A program made the translations under genes and the position numbers. A DNA stretch of 64,000 bases. Origin: Microplitis mediator (lineage: Eukaryota; Arthropoda; Insecta; Hymenoptera; Braconidae). The notes beneath the pieces are model-generated. The model saw only the letters and a list, made by a program, of their open reading frames with translations, ran no database searches and was not told the origin of the DNA. Shown piece by piece: positions 52,877-64,000 of this stretch. The stretch's first letter is position 1; each line of letters opens with the position of its first letter. The stretch is taken from positions 8,618,001-8,682,000 of the forward strand of contig NC_079978.1 of NCBI RefSeq assembly GCF_029852145.1, read 5' to 3'.

Positions 52877-54156
52877 AATATTAATAATAAATAAAGAAAA
52901 GCAGGCGCGAAAGGTAAGTTTGAGTATACGAAGGAACTTAAAATTAAATAAAAAATCGAAAAATCAATTTTTTTACAAAAGCTGATACTGGGCTGTTTTT
53001 GTTGTATTTTTTAGAGTAATAAAAAAAAATATAAATAAAAAATCCAATTGTTTATAACAAATTGTTTATTGTGTAAACAATTAAAATTTGAATAAAAATA
53101 AAAAATTTTTTTCAGACATCGAAGAGCAAGATGAATAATGATTTTAGAAAAAAAAATGGTTCCTTAATTTTCATGACAAAGGTAAAAAAAATTAGTTAAT
53201 TAACAAAGGCGTTTTTAAGTAATAAAAAAATTTTTTTAAGAAACAGTTTTTTATTTTTAAATCATAATTTTTATCAAAGATTATGTTAAGAAAGAAAATT
53301 TTTTGATTATCTTATAAACAACGCATTTGGTTTTAACAATTTTTTGAACAATATGGGATAAAAATGATTAAAAATCATTTTTAAGTAGCTCACGTTCATA
53401 AGAAAACGGACCAATAGCAAAATTATGAAAAAAATATTTTTTTCAATGTTTAATCGAGGTTGATAATTTTTGACTTAAGTAAATTGTTAATAACAAAGTG
53501 AAAATTAACAATTTTTAAATTTTTCCAACGGGATTCTATTCTATAGCCTTTGTAAAATAGCTCCATGGAAGGAAAAAAATCCAAAATTAATAGTTTAACA
53601 ATTATCGCACTTTCAATGTTGATGTTCGTGCTACAAAAAATTGTTAATTAATCAATGGATAACTAATTGAAAAATCGCGATAACAATTTTTGATCGCCGG
53701 AATATTGCTCATTGATCTATCCTGTTGGTGCATGAATTTTTTTCATTTCTTAATTTTCATATTTAATAAGTTTAAATAATATTTTTTCATTGAAGGTCCG
53801 AAGTGGGCGGAGCTTACGCAAGCGAGAGTTCCCGTTTTCAGTCGTATTTTCAACCCCCCAGGAAAATTATAAATATTGGTCCTAGAGTTCGGGGAGGCCG
53901 GACTTTTTGTTAAGAAATTTCTTCCTCTTTTTGGATCTTTTTTCAAATTTCAAAAAATTTGAATACTTTTTGAGATATTCGCAAAAAAAAAAAACCCTTT
54001 TTTTTTACTAAATTGTTTATAACTTTTGTAATTTTTGCAAGCCCCACTCCAAATTTTTCAAAAAGTTTTTAGATGCGATGGCGAATCGAATGACACCTCG
54101 ATCATAATTTTCCGAGGTGAATAAAAAACTTTGACCCAAAAGGCACATGTTGACTA
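52877..54156. repeat. Dispersed repeat R (right part)
   Basis: It is similar to 59700-61013 (shared phrases near TTGTTTATAACAAATTG and ATTATAAATATTGG), and both end in GACTAGACTA before unit sequence resumes. With 40546-40908 it forms a unit of about 1.6 kb. No coding capacity and no clear inverted ends, so its class is unknown. Confidence 0.6.
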
Positions 54157-54169
54157 GACTAATACTAAG

Positions 54170-54328
54170 TTACTGTTCACTCGAGAGACAGGAGGGACAG
54201 CAAGATCGTGGAATTTATAGAAGGAATAAGCACGTGTCACGACGAAAGTGGCCAGAACGTAGGATGTCAATGATATCATTGGGATAGGACTGTCAGTACA
54301 TATCCATCACTCGCGTGAGCAGCATCAG
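54170..54328 (+). other. Candidate noncoding first exon of F2c
   Basis: It parallels the F2b exon from the TTACTGTTCACTCGAGAGAC segment to the CATCAG/GTACGT donor (54328/54329). The promoter region upstream is replaced by repeat R. Confidence 0.45.
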
Positions 54329-54415
54329 GTACGTGCCCAGTACTTACTTAACAATTCGTGATAGTTTAGCGGTTTAAAAGTATTATTTAGTTTACTCACT
54401 ATACAAATAACTACA

Positions 54416-55349
54416 CACGGAAAATAAATTGTAGTAGTGGCAACAACAACTGGAGTTCAATTTACCACAGGCTGTAGTGTGACATGAGACAACTCCAAAT
54501 TGTGATTTGATTTACTGCAATATTGTAGTTCAGCGTCAACTATCGAAACAAGTAAGATATGCCACAGCATATGCGGTATTTGTAACTCTAATTGTAGTTC
54601 AATTTACTCGATATGCGGTTACGTAAAAATAAACGGTATATAATTAAAAATTTTTATAAAATATTTTTAAAAATCACTTACTGAGTTATTTATATATTCT
54701 AAACATGGTAATTATTTGCAAGTGGTGTCCACACACGCTGGGCCATATTAAATTTATTTTTTCAATTGTTCGTTTTTTTATTGGCTTTTCAAAAAAAAAA
54801 TATATCAAAAACATCAAAAAAGATAAAATAGAAATTTTATCCAAAAACATGAAAGCCAATTTTTTTTTTCAACTTTTAAAGGCAAAAAAGCTATCGAAAT
54901 TTTTATTTTTTTTTTTTCACGACATTTTTTATCATAAAATCAATTATTTAATTTTCAATTAATTGTCAGATGACTATTTATGAGACGTTATAATAATCGA
55001 GTATGTATAGCAAATTAACCCCAAAATGGCGAAATAGCGGGAACTGCTCTTTCTGTAGTACTCTCAACTCCCGCCAGGAGTATTTGTTACTGCAGTGTAC
55101 AGTAGAATCAACCGCAAGATATGCTGGAGCTACTGAGATCGTTCCCTTCAGTTAGCATGCAATTCCCATATCCCCACTTTTAAATGATGAGCAAGCTCTC
55201 AGTAGTCTCACTATAGGAGTAAATTCAACTTATTAACTTAGTAAAATTCGACGCATATTTAGTAACTGCTATCATTTATATGATATTTGTAACTACAAAA
55301 ACATTTACTACAATCTTGTAGTAAATGATACTACAATTTATTTTCCGTG
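54416..55349. mobile_element. CACGGAAAATAAATTG MITE (934 bp) in the F2c intron
   Basis: Terminal repeats CACGGAAAATAAATTGTAG and the inverse are flanked by CA; paralogues near 17967 and 24870 lack it and show a TA at the site. The ORF at 54705-54962 inside is a homopolymer artefact. Confidence 0.85.
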
Positions 55350-55579
55350 CATATTACATCAATTTTTAAATATTTTGCTTTGGTTTACATTTTCAAGACT
55401 GAACCGGTTTATGCTCAAATTTATACTCCAATCTCGAAGATAATCGAAAAGAAGTCTCTACATTAAAATTATCACCAGTTCATCTGAGGATTCAGCAACG
55501 TCTTATACGCGGTCACGAGTAGTCTGAGTCATCATTTCACCCGCCACGTTCGCAACAAGATACTGTTAAAAACAACGAA

Positions 55580-56634
55580 ATGGAAAGTAATAACCAACCT
55601 GGACAAATAACAAAGTCTAGCCCAGATGAATGTATTTTCGTTACTGATCGTGAATCACAGATAACGTATTTAATCAACCCCTGTTATAGTGGCAGTTTTT
55701 TTCCTCGATCACTGCTACCAAAGCGATTAGGACCTAACACTGAAACTATTACCTTATCTCTTGATCTGGGTTTCGAACGTAAATTTCTCTGGGAGTTCAG
55801 GGTCACCGACGTCGATCAACCAACTCTTGATACTGATTTTATTGCTCACTACGGACTCTTTGTCAATCAGAAAAATCTCAAGCTTGAAGATCCAACAGCT
55901 AATTCATCCAGTGATCAACAAGTAGAGGAGTCAAATGAGCAACCGAGTCAACAAACTACTTCTGAAGTGGATGATAATCATGTACATATTTTTGACCAGA
56001 CTTCAAATAACCAACCTGACCAAATAACAAACTCTAGCCCAGATGAATGTATTTTCGTTACTGATCGTGAATCACAGATAACGTATTTAATCAACCGCTG
56101 TTATAGTGCAGTTTTTTTCCTCGATCACTGCTACCAAAGCGTTTAGGACCTAACACTGAAACTTTTACCTTAACTCTTGATCTGGGTTTTGAACGTAAAT
56201 TTCTCTGGGAGTTCGGGGTGACCGACGTCGATCAACCAACTCTTGATACTGATTTTATTGCTCACTACGGACTCTTTGTCAATCAGAAAAATCTCAAGCT
56301 CGAAGATCCAACAGCTAATTCATCCAGTGATCAACAAGTGGAGGAGTCAAATGAGCAACCGAGTCAACAAACTACTTCTGAAGTGGATGATAATCGTGTA
56401 CATATTATTCACCAGACTTCAAATATGCACTACTTAGCTGATCTTGGTACTCAAGTTTCCGTGATCCCTCGATCTCAATTACCGCATCGGGAATTAATTC
56501 GTGATCCAAACCGCACTGGTCGATCGTTAAGTAACAGCGAGATTTCCACTTATGGAACCTACGAAATAGCACTAAATTGTGGCCCAAAATTCATTAATGA
56601 AATTCTTACGTATCATGCTTTTTTGTATAATTAA
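55580..56634 (+). pseudogene. F2c: two-lobe retropepsin paralogue with duplicated first lobe
   Basis: The ATG and lobe 1 match F2b (LINPCYSGSFFPRS at the dead site). The linker leads not to lobe 2 but to a second copy of the N-terminus and lobe 1 (from SNNQPDQITNSS, about 56007), which fits unequal crossing-over between paralogues. This second copy has a 1-nt deletion near 56108, and the frame stops at 56144-56146. The other frame resumes through the linker into lobe 2. There YLADLGTQVSVIPRS replaces DTGA with DLGT, and the lobe is truncated after about 60 residues. It cannot make an active protease as it stands. Confidence 0.8.
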
Positions 56635-57548
56635 AAAAAAATAATTTTTTTACATTTTTCAAAATTTTTCCAACCATGTAATTTTCAATCATTTATTTAA
56701 ACAAAAAAATTCACAGAATTTACATTATTTTGTATCGTCCAATTTTAATAAATAAAAAAAAAATTACATGAAAATATTGTGTTTCAATAAATTTAATTTT
56801 ATTTTATTTTATAAGTTTTTTTCCTAAACGTTAATTTTTTTTTTTTAAATAATTAAATTTAATCTGTTAATTTTTCACTGTATTGAAATGAATAAGAAAA
56901 AAAATTTATAAAAAGATAATGCAACTTCCGGTAGCACTCCAGACTACACACAGTTGAATTCAGTTAATTGAATAAAGGTATTAAACAATTTTTTCGATCT
57001 AAATATATCAAATATTAACATGATTTACTTACATTTATAAAGATTTACAGTTTTATCAGTTTATTTTTTTGTAAGAAAACAGAACAGCAACTTATGGGTG
57101 TGGCAACTTCTTTGTACACGATTTTAAAACTTGTCACGTGAATTTACTATTAAAAAAAAAGACGAAATACTGAACCACTTATTGTTTACATTATGATTTT
57201 TATAAAAAGCGTATTAATTTTTTTTTATGAAATTGGAACTTTATATTTTATAAAACGATACTGTAACTAAGTATTTCGTATGGTACAAAGCGATCTTCTC
57301 TTAGCATAGCAACACACAGAAACGAAACTATTAAACTGTTCAACTGCTTCGGAGTACAGACCAAGGTTTCGACTATAAGATAAGTGGTGAACATGGACGT
57401 GGTGGGATTCATATGAAACTTTAAGATAACTGTTCATTCTAAATTAGTTATTTTTACTGTCAGATCTGTTACATATTGTGATTGATAATATAATATTATG
57501 GAATGTTCACACTTTTATATGACGAATATTAAATTTTTTAGATTGAAA
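56635..57548. other. Non-coding part of unit D
   Basis: It is parallel to 20290-21150 and 38440-39080, with the CGTGGTGGGATT segment at 57400. No ORF is supported. Confidence 0.6.
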
Positions 57549-58052
57549 TTTGGGTAATTGTTGACAATAGCGACTCCACGCATTTTCCAAAGTTCCAAGT
57601 GCTCACACATCAAAGATCTATAATTAAACTTTTTCCACGTGTTCTGCTACACGGCGGAAAGAATTTTCTGTATGTATTTGTGTCTTGAACACAAGATATC
57701 TATCCAGGCCTTGTAACTAAAGTGCGCAAAATTGATAAAAAATGACACCAATTATGCTAATTTTCCAAAATAAATTTAATAAATTTTCTAATAAATACAA
57801 ATAATTAATTTTATTAATACCATAAGATGGACGGTGGCGATAGAAAGGTCTAACTAAGAGTTACAAAGATTTTTTGAGCTCTTGTATAGTGAAAATTGGC
57901 ATATTTCTGTTATTTCAATACACTAACGGTGTACAACAGCTCACCTAACATTTTGTTGCAAGTAGTTTGGACGGTATCCGCCTTCTTTTGCTAGTATAGT
58001 GTCTGGCTGAAGCCCGCAACACAGTTTTAAGCCGGCTCGTACTAGTAAGAGA

Positions 58053-58125
58053 TGTAGTCTAAGGCAAGAGTGCGTTAACATAGCCTTACTGACGAGTCCG
58101 TTAACGTACTTAGGACAAAACTACA
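58053..58125 (+). ncRNA. Hammerhead-ribozyme-like motif (type III layout), one core substitution
   Basis: In order: TGTAGTC (stem III strand plus cleavage triplet GTC, 58053-58059), TAAGGC/GCCTTA (perfect stem I, 58060-58065 with 58083-58088), CTGACGA (core, 58089-58095), GTCC/GGAC (stem II, 58096-58099 with 58113-58116), AAAA where GAAA is expected, and CTACA (stem III). Every helix pairs perfectly. The G12 position of the core is A, which should strongly reduce or abolish cleavage. Both loops contain GTTAAC. Hammerheads are known in retroelements and satellites of animals, so this is probably a decayed relative. Confidence 0.8.
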
Positions 58126-58420
58126 GAAATTATGGCAAATAGGCATATATCTTAAGTTTTGGTGGTTGACTTAAGAGTCAATACATAGAACAATAAGAAA
58201 AATATGTCAAATGGTGCAGTATAGCACAGAACAGAAAAATTTCAAACTAAATCTTTGAATCAAGCTAATTTTATACCTTTGTTATACACGTACAAACTAT
58301 TAATGCTTAAATAACATCTAAATAAGCAAGTACATCTTTAATCCGCCGACAAATGCCAGAGAATGAAACAAGTCTCTTGGCAATTTGAATATTTTTGGAT
58401 TTATGCTTGAAATAAACAGG

Positions 58421-59290
58421 TGCACGGAGAAAAAAATATTGTTCTCAGAAGTATACTGTATAGTTACAGTAACAATACGCTATAGTTATCTACTAGATTG
58501 TTACTGCAACGATTTACTGTATCGTTCTGACAACAATACGGTGGATAGCTCTGAGACCTATACGGTATCGTTCTGAGCCCTATCTGACGTCACGCGCGTT
58601 GCAAATTATATGAGATATTTAAAAACCTTTATCATTCATAAATAAATGATAAGCAAATAACTTTGATTAAATAAAATAATTCATAAAACTGATTTATTAG
58701 TTAGTTATAGTCTAAATAAATTTTAAATATAAATATAAATATATCTTTTAATTTTCCCAATTTATTTATTAGTAATTTAATTTTAAATTTAATATTAATT
58801 CAGATCTCATTTGTTTATTGATTATTTTTCTTCTATTTACGTATCACATTTAAATTATAAAACATCGACTATATATAATATTTAGATTTTTGGTTATGAC
58901 TGTATATTTGATTACAAAAAGCATAAAAAAACACTTATCAATAAATGTATCAACATAGTTATGGAGATTCTACTCTGTTAATTTATTAATTACCCGTGGG
59001 TCCATATTTCAACATCACAATTATTTTTTACACTATTTTTTTTATTAAACGTCTGCTAGCAACAATTATACAATATTCAAAAGTTGGCGCGAAAATGGAT
59101 GTTTAGTTAGGTTAGACGGTGCCGTGTGAGGTGACGACTACGGAAAGTCGTATAGGGCTCACAGCTATCTAATAGATAGTTACTGGAACGATACGGTATT
59201 GTTACCATAAGCATACGTATTGTTGTGGTAACGATCTACGAGTTACTATACTTTAGATCGTTCGAGGAGCAATATTTTTTTCTCCGTGTG
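58421..59290. mobile_element. CACGGAGAAAAAAATATTG MITE (866 bp)
   Basis: The element (58423-59288) has inverted ends CACGGAGAAAAAAATATTG, with TG on both sides. GTAACGATACGG-like words recur near both ends. Nested in the hammerhead-bearing element. Confidence 0.85.
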
Positions 59291-59411
59291 GAGCCCCACT
59301 TCTATATAATTACCGAAATTTGATATTAAAGATATTAAATACAAATGATTTTAATTTTATTTTAAATTTACAATGAGAATATATTGAAATGAAACAACTT
59401 CTGTATTTAAA

Positions 59412-61013
59412 AAGAATTTTAATAAATTCTAAAATCACATAAACAAATAAAGTTAAAAATATAAAAAAAATATATTTGAATAGTTTAATAATCAGGTAAC
59501 AAAAAAGTCTTAAAGCATACTTGTCATAACATTAATTGTTTATGAGATATAAGCATTATAAGGAATAGAAAATGCTAATTTTTATAAATAAATGCGTGTA
59601 GTTAGAGAACTATAACAGATAAACATTAGGTTAAAAATTAATAAGAAAGCTTAACTCATACTGTATAAAAACGACTTGAAGGTCGAAAACTGTATCTGCA
59701 ATAATTGCAAAGTTACAGCAACTAGTTTGTTGACAAATCGAGTCAGTGCTTGGACTTCGTCGTGCTCAAGAATCCATATGATTTTTAAAAAATAAAAAAA
59801 ATATTTTTTGCCATATTGTTGCAGGTTGCTGTTTTTGTACATTTTTTATGTTCTAGAAAAAAATAAAAATGAAGAAAAAAAATTGTTTATAACAAATTGT
59901 TAAATTAATAAATGACTAAATTGTTGACCAAAAAAAATTTTTTTTTTGCCATTATATATAGAAATGCAAACAATGATTTAAAAAAAAAAACGATTCCTTA
60001 ATTATTCATTTAAACAATCAAAATATGAAAAAAATGATTATAAACAATAAGATATTGTTTTTAAGAAAAAAATTTTTTTTTAAAAATCATTATTTTCTTA
60101 CGCTAACAATATGGTGAAAAAAAAATTTTCAAAAATATTATATTAAATTATATTATATTATATTATATTCAAAAAATATTTAATTAATCCATTTGTTTAT
60201 AAAAAATTTATAAACAAATGGCATGAAAAAATTAAAAAAAAATCATATAATGCTTAACAAGAATATGAAATCAGTAATAACTTAAGATTTAAAAAAAAAA
60301 ATTATTTAATATACTTTATTAAAGTTTTTAATTTTTTCGGTACTTCAAAAATTAATAACTAATGAAATAAAAATATTTTATGAAGTTTCATCATGTCATC
60401 TTGTTGAGTATGTTTATAAAAAGGGATCCAATAAACTAAATTAATTATTTAAACTTTTATACCGCCTTTTATAACAACACATACCCGTAAAAAAAATGTT
60501 AATTATCATTTGAATAACTTTTTGAAAAATGGTGATACAACTTTTATTACCGCGGAATCATATTCTGTGAAGTGTCTAGATAAGACCAGAATTTTTTCAA
60601 ATTTTTTAATTAATATTTAATTGCATAAAAAAATTATTGGACGACTACGCTCGCTAGAGTGGCGGCGCGCGCATGCCGAAACTGCCGCGCGAAAGCCGAT
60701 TTTCAACGTTAAATTAAAATTATAAATATTGGAGCTACAAATGGGGGAGCCGAGAACTCTTACACTCAAAGTTTCTGCTCTTTCAGAAACTTTTTTCATG
60801 ATTGAGCTATCACTTATAGTTTTTGAGATTTTGCCAAAAAGCTGGACGTCTAATTTTTTAAACGGTTTATTGTTAATAACAATTGTAATTTATGTTTCCA
60901 GAAAAAAAAAAAAACGTTTTTGTCTAGACGCCATTCCGAATCGTTTAAGCCATCAACCATATTTTTAGGAGACCTGTAACTATTTTTCGCAGGTTTTCAT
61001 CTCTTCGACTAGA
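59412..61013. repeat. Dispersed repeat R, uninterrupted copy
   Basis: It aligns with 40546-40908 plus 52877-54156. The flanks match continuous unit sequence at 21235-21310, so this is an insertion of about 1.6 kb. AT-rich with long homopolymers; ORFs inside are not supported. Confidence 0.6.
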
Positions 61014-61138
61014 CTAATAAAAAATAATTATTATACAAGAAAAGTTTTTTGATGGTATTTTTAAAGTTAAAAAAAAAAATAAATTTGAATTTTAAATGTA
61101 ACAAAGAATGAAAAGTACAATGAAACCATGTTATAATT

Positions 61139-61278
61139 TTATTTTCTTATGATCAACTTCTCACTAAAAGTAAGAGTATTGTGTGGGAACACGACCACTC
61201 TTACTGTCGGCTTTCCAAATGCATGTTGTTGCCAAAGTGACGTGTTATTTGTAACCCCAATTCCAGAAATCTTGACTC
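61139..61278 (-). pseudogene. Minus-strand terminal exon, unit D (1-bp deletion)
   Basis: Homologous to 39383-39523 but one base shorter about 60 nt into the exon, which leads to an early stop. Acceptor (TTCACAG) and terminal stop/AATAAA are kept. Confidence 0.4.
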
Positions 61279-62325
61279 CTGTGAAGATGATTATAAAAAA
61301 GTATTACTATATTAAATACATCACATCAGTATCTCAGTTTGAAACTAATTGCCAGTACCAAAATAAAAATTATATCTGCTGGAGACAGGAATACTCATAC
61401 GTACACACACAGACACACACACACACAAATGCAACAGGAGCTACCGCGCATAGATCTGCTGCGCCGATATACGTTTACCCATTCAACGATACTCACACAC
61501 ACGCTACACGCGCGCGCACGCACACTACTTGCTGTAAAAAATTACATTTGAATAAACGTGCAACATAAATTATTATTGAAGTCTTTAATTACTTAAATCG
61601 CGTAAATTGCATATCTTCCACAATCTCAACAAAAGTTTTATTTTTTTTTATTTTCAATACATGTATGCACAGAGCTAAAATATTTTTAATTTTAATTGTA
61701 ATCAAATATTTGATATTTTTTTTAAATAATTATGTATGCGCCTAAAATGAATTATAAGATAAAAACATTTGATAATATTGATAGTCGTTTATTAATTCTT
61801 CCGTTTAGTAAAAAGTTAACACAGACAATAATTATTAATTTTTTTTCATCAATCAAGTATAATAGCTGTTAATTTGTTATTCATACACTCCAGTATTTTG
61901 TCAAAAACCTGTTTATCGAATATCTGTCAAGGTCAATTATATCTGAAGATTCTTTTCTCTTTTACATAATCAAAAACTAAAGTGATAATCTATAGATGTT
62001 ACTCTAATTTTTAATTTTCATATTCTCAAATAGAAAGCGCGACAATCACATTAATTATCCTATAATAAAATTTAGATGAAATATATGTGAAGGCAAACTA
62101 TTCGTAACGCGATTGGTCGAAAGCAAAAAAATATATACAAACGACACAAAAGTATACATTAAAATAAACATATGAAAAACGACACGCGCGCGTAACGCGT
62201 ACGCTAGTTGTATTAAAAAAAGAAGTAACTTATGTTCTGACCACAGTATGGGAAGCAAAGAAACGAAACAAATCGTTCTTTCTCATACACGGCTTATATT
62301 CATATGTAATATAGTATAGCAGAGT
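61279..62325. other. Unit D spacer
   Basis: It is parallel to 16963-17570 and 22265-24600. It holds CA-rich microsatellite remnants (61405-61530). At 62105-62210 it contains a piece homologous to 5210-5290 (GATTGGTCGAAAGCAAAAAA), which links the F1 and F2 upstream regions. Confidence 0.55.
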
Positions 62326-62485
62326 ATATCAGTGTGGTACACATATACTAAGTTACTGTTCACGCTCGAGAAAGAGGGGGGCAGCGGAGCCGCAGAGCTT
62401 ATGGAATGGATAGGCGCGTGCCACTACCATCAAATTAGCATTGTCATTGTCATTACGTATCCATTATTCTCGTGAGCAGCAACAG
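62326..62485 (+). other. Candidate noncoding first exon of F2d
   Basis: It begins at the ATCAGTGTGG initiator-like word and ends at CAACAG/GTGCCC (62485/62486), like F2a without the foldback. Confidence 0.4.
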
Positions 62486-62797
62486 GTGCCCGTTACTTAC
62501 ATAACAAATCTTGATAGCTCAGCGGTTTAAAGGTATTATCCAGTATACTTACTATACAAATAACTATATTACATAAATTTTTTAATATTTTTCTTTGATT
62601 TGTCATTTCCATGGTTGAACCGGTTTATACCGTAATTAAATTACTCCAATATCGAAGATAATCGAGAAGAAATCTCTACATCAAAATTATCACCATTTCA
62701 TCTGCGGATCCAGCAACGTCTCATACACAGCCACGAGTAGTCTGAGTCATCATTCCACCCATCACGTTCGCAACAAGATACTGTTGAAAACGACGAA

Positions 62798-63460
62798 ATG
62801 GAAAGTAATCAACAACCTGACCAAATAACAAACTCTGATCGACATGAACGTATTTTCGTTACTGATAGTGAATCACAGATAACGTACTTAATCAACCGCT
62901 ATGGAAGTGGTAGTTTTTTTCCTCGATCTCTGCTACCAAAACGATTAGGACCAAACACTGAAACTATTTCCATGACTCTTGATCTGGGTTTCAAGCGGAA
63001 ATTTCTCTGGGAGTTCAGGGTCGCCGACGTCGATCAACCAACTCTTGATAGCCATTTTATTGCTCACAACGGACTCGTTGTAAATCAGAAAAATCTCAAA
63101 CTCGAAGGTCCAACAGCTAATTTATCCAATATACGTTATTAATCAGGTTTCAGAGATTCGGTTTTTATTCGATACTGGATTTTAAACTTCCGTAATACCT
63201 CGACCTCAATTACCGCATCGCGATTAATTCGCGATCCAAGCTGCACTATTCTATCAGTAAGTTACAGCAAGATTTCAACATATAGAACTCACGAAATGCC
63301 ACTGAATTTTGGTCCGAACTCAAAATTCAACTGAAGTTACAGCGTTTCCGATGTACCTCAACCTTAAGCAATTCTCAATATGAATTTTTTACTTTACTTT
63401 AAACTACTTGTAGACTCGATTGACAAGACTATATTATACATCGTGATTCCGAGGATCCAT
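62798..63460 (+). pseudogene. F2d: decayed two-lobe retropepsin paralogue
   Basis: Lobe 1 is open from the ATG (LINRYGSGSFFPRS; no DTG) to TAA at 63140-63142, with most of the linker deleted. Lobe 2 is recognisable downstream (TTCGATACTGGATTTTAA corresponds to the DTGA strand followed by a stop), with several further stops up to about 63460. Frame and catalytic motif are lost. Confidence 0.8.
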
Positions 63461-64000
63461 CCAAACAAAAAATTAAACTATTTTAGAAAAGTTTCTATCA
63501 GTTTCATATCTTTGCACTTACCTTCTATATGTTTTTTTCTATTTTCTATGCAATTCAATCATATTATTTTTGTGAAAATAAACTATTACATTGCGCTCCA
63601 TCATATGAATCAATATCACTTCTCATTTGAACTCATTTATTCTTATGAAATCTCTATGGGAATTCTCTAATGAGATTCTATGAGATGTTCTTAACAGGGA
63701 TATTATATATCGATAAATGTTATTTAATAATTTACATATTTATACTTTACATTGTGATAGTCGTTTTTTCACTTTTATAATTACAATTAATATTTATTTT
63801 AAATTGAAACATATTTCTGTATATTGAGCAGGTTGATTTCTGACTTGTACTGAAATTAACAAATATATTTCTAAATTTAAATATTGTATTGTAATTATTA
63901 TTTTAACTTTTTTCGGCTAGATAATTCTCAAAAAAATTTTATTAACAAAAAGTATTTAAATTATATATTTATACCCAAAAGAAATTTTTTTAAAACATTA
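63461..64000. other. F2d 3' flank
   Basis: It resembles 18660-18812 followed by 19880-20230, so it is the 3' flank of an F2 unit. No gene is supported. Confidence 0.6.

Larger units (their letters stand above)
40905..52880 (+). mobile_element. Full-length Ty3/Gypsy-type LTR retrotransposon
   Basis: The element spans 40909-52876 (11,968 bp), with AATA target duplications at 40905-40908 and 52877-52880. The layout is LTR, tRNA-Lys primer site, gag, pol (protease, RT, RNase H, integrase), a third ORF, polypurine tract, LTR. Pol order with integrase last is the Ty3/Gypsy arrangement. All reading frames are open and the two LTRs appear identical in my reading, so it inserted very recently and may be active. 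There is no env-like ORF (no signal peptide or membrane anchor in the third ORF). Unusual points are the long LTRs, the Asn/Lys-rich N-terminal Pol extension and the structured repeats in the LTR. Confidence 0.97.
57550..59319. mobile_element. TTTGGGTAATT inverted-repeat element containing a hammerhead motif
   Basis: The left end TTTGGGTAATTGT and right end ATAATTACCGAAA are approximately inverted. The paralogous sequence near 21145-21155 lacks the insert. It contains the hammerhead-like motif at 58053-58125 and is split by the MITE 58423-59288. Boundaries are approximate, and no protein is encoded. Confidence 0.55.

Noticed and set aside
52877..54156. Repeat R as a Helitron
   Set aside because: No TC start, CTRR end or terminal hairpin could be shown; similarity of the right ends alone is not enough.
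54705..54962. 85-codon ORF
   Set aside because: It lies inside a MITE absent from paralogues and consists mainly of Lys/Phe runs.
5805..63460. Array called as a bracovirus proviral segment
   Set aside because: The only support is the gene type; I found no excision junction repeats or other bracovirus gene families, so it stays a hypothesis.

Overview
The window looks like AT-rich insect nuclear DNA. Introns have pyrimidine-rich acceptors, the retroelements use a tRNA-Lys primer site, and short inverted-repeat elements flanked by TTAA or TA are everywhere. A braconid-type parasitoid wasp is a plausible host, because retroviral-type aspartyl protease genes are known from bracoviruses of such wasps. 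That assignment is inference; I found no excision junctions or capsid genes. There is no ordinary housekeeping gene in the 64 kb.

The backbone is a degenerating tandem array of small retropepsin genes on the + strand. Family F1 encodes one lobe of about 150 aa: F1a 5805-6254, F1b 15726-16178, and a pseudogene F1c near 31540-37660. Family F2 encodes two lobes in one chain: F2a 18195-18896 (second lobe deleted), F2b 25015-25746 (intact), F2c 55580-56634 (lobe duplicated and frameshifted) and F2d 62798-63460 (decayed). In F2 the first lobe has lost the catalytic Asp and the flap region, while the second lobe of F2b keeps DTGA. Each gene has a noncoding first exon ending in a CAG/GT donor. Four F2-type units also carry, on the minus strand, a candidate terminal exon of about 141 bp that is open only in the copy at 39383-39523.

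The array is broken up by many non-autonomous inverted-repeat elements. Because the units are paralogous, several insertions can be dated against an empty site elsewhere in the window, which gives exact ends and target duplications: TTAA (piggyBac-like) or 2 bp, usually TA. At 31540-37660 they are nested four deep inside pseudogene F1c. One element (about 57550-59319) contains a complete hammerhead-ribozyme fold with one core substitution.

At 40909-52876 sits a full-length, apparently very young Ty3/Gypsy-type LTR retrotransposon. It has equal 1,807-bp LTRs, an AATA target duplication, a tRNA-Lys primer site, gag, a canonical A AAA AAC minus-1 frameshift site, pol (protease, RT, RNase H, integrase), a third non-env basic ORF and a polypurine tract. 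Its LTR carries a family of about eight small stem-loops with a conserved internal loop and covarying stems, with one further copy inside pol and a weak one before the 3' LTR. This stem-loop family and the fused two-lobe retropepsin are the best candidates for something undescribed.
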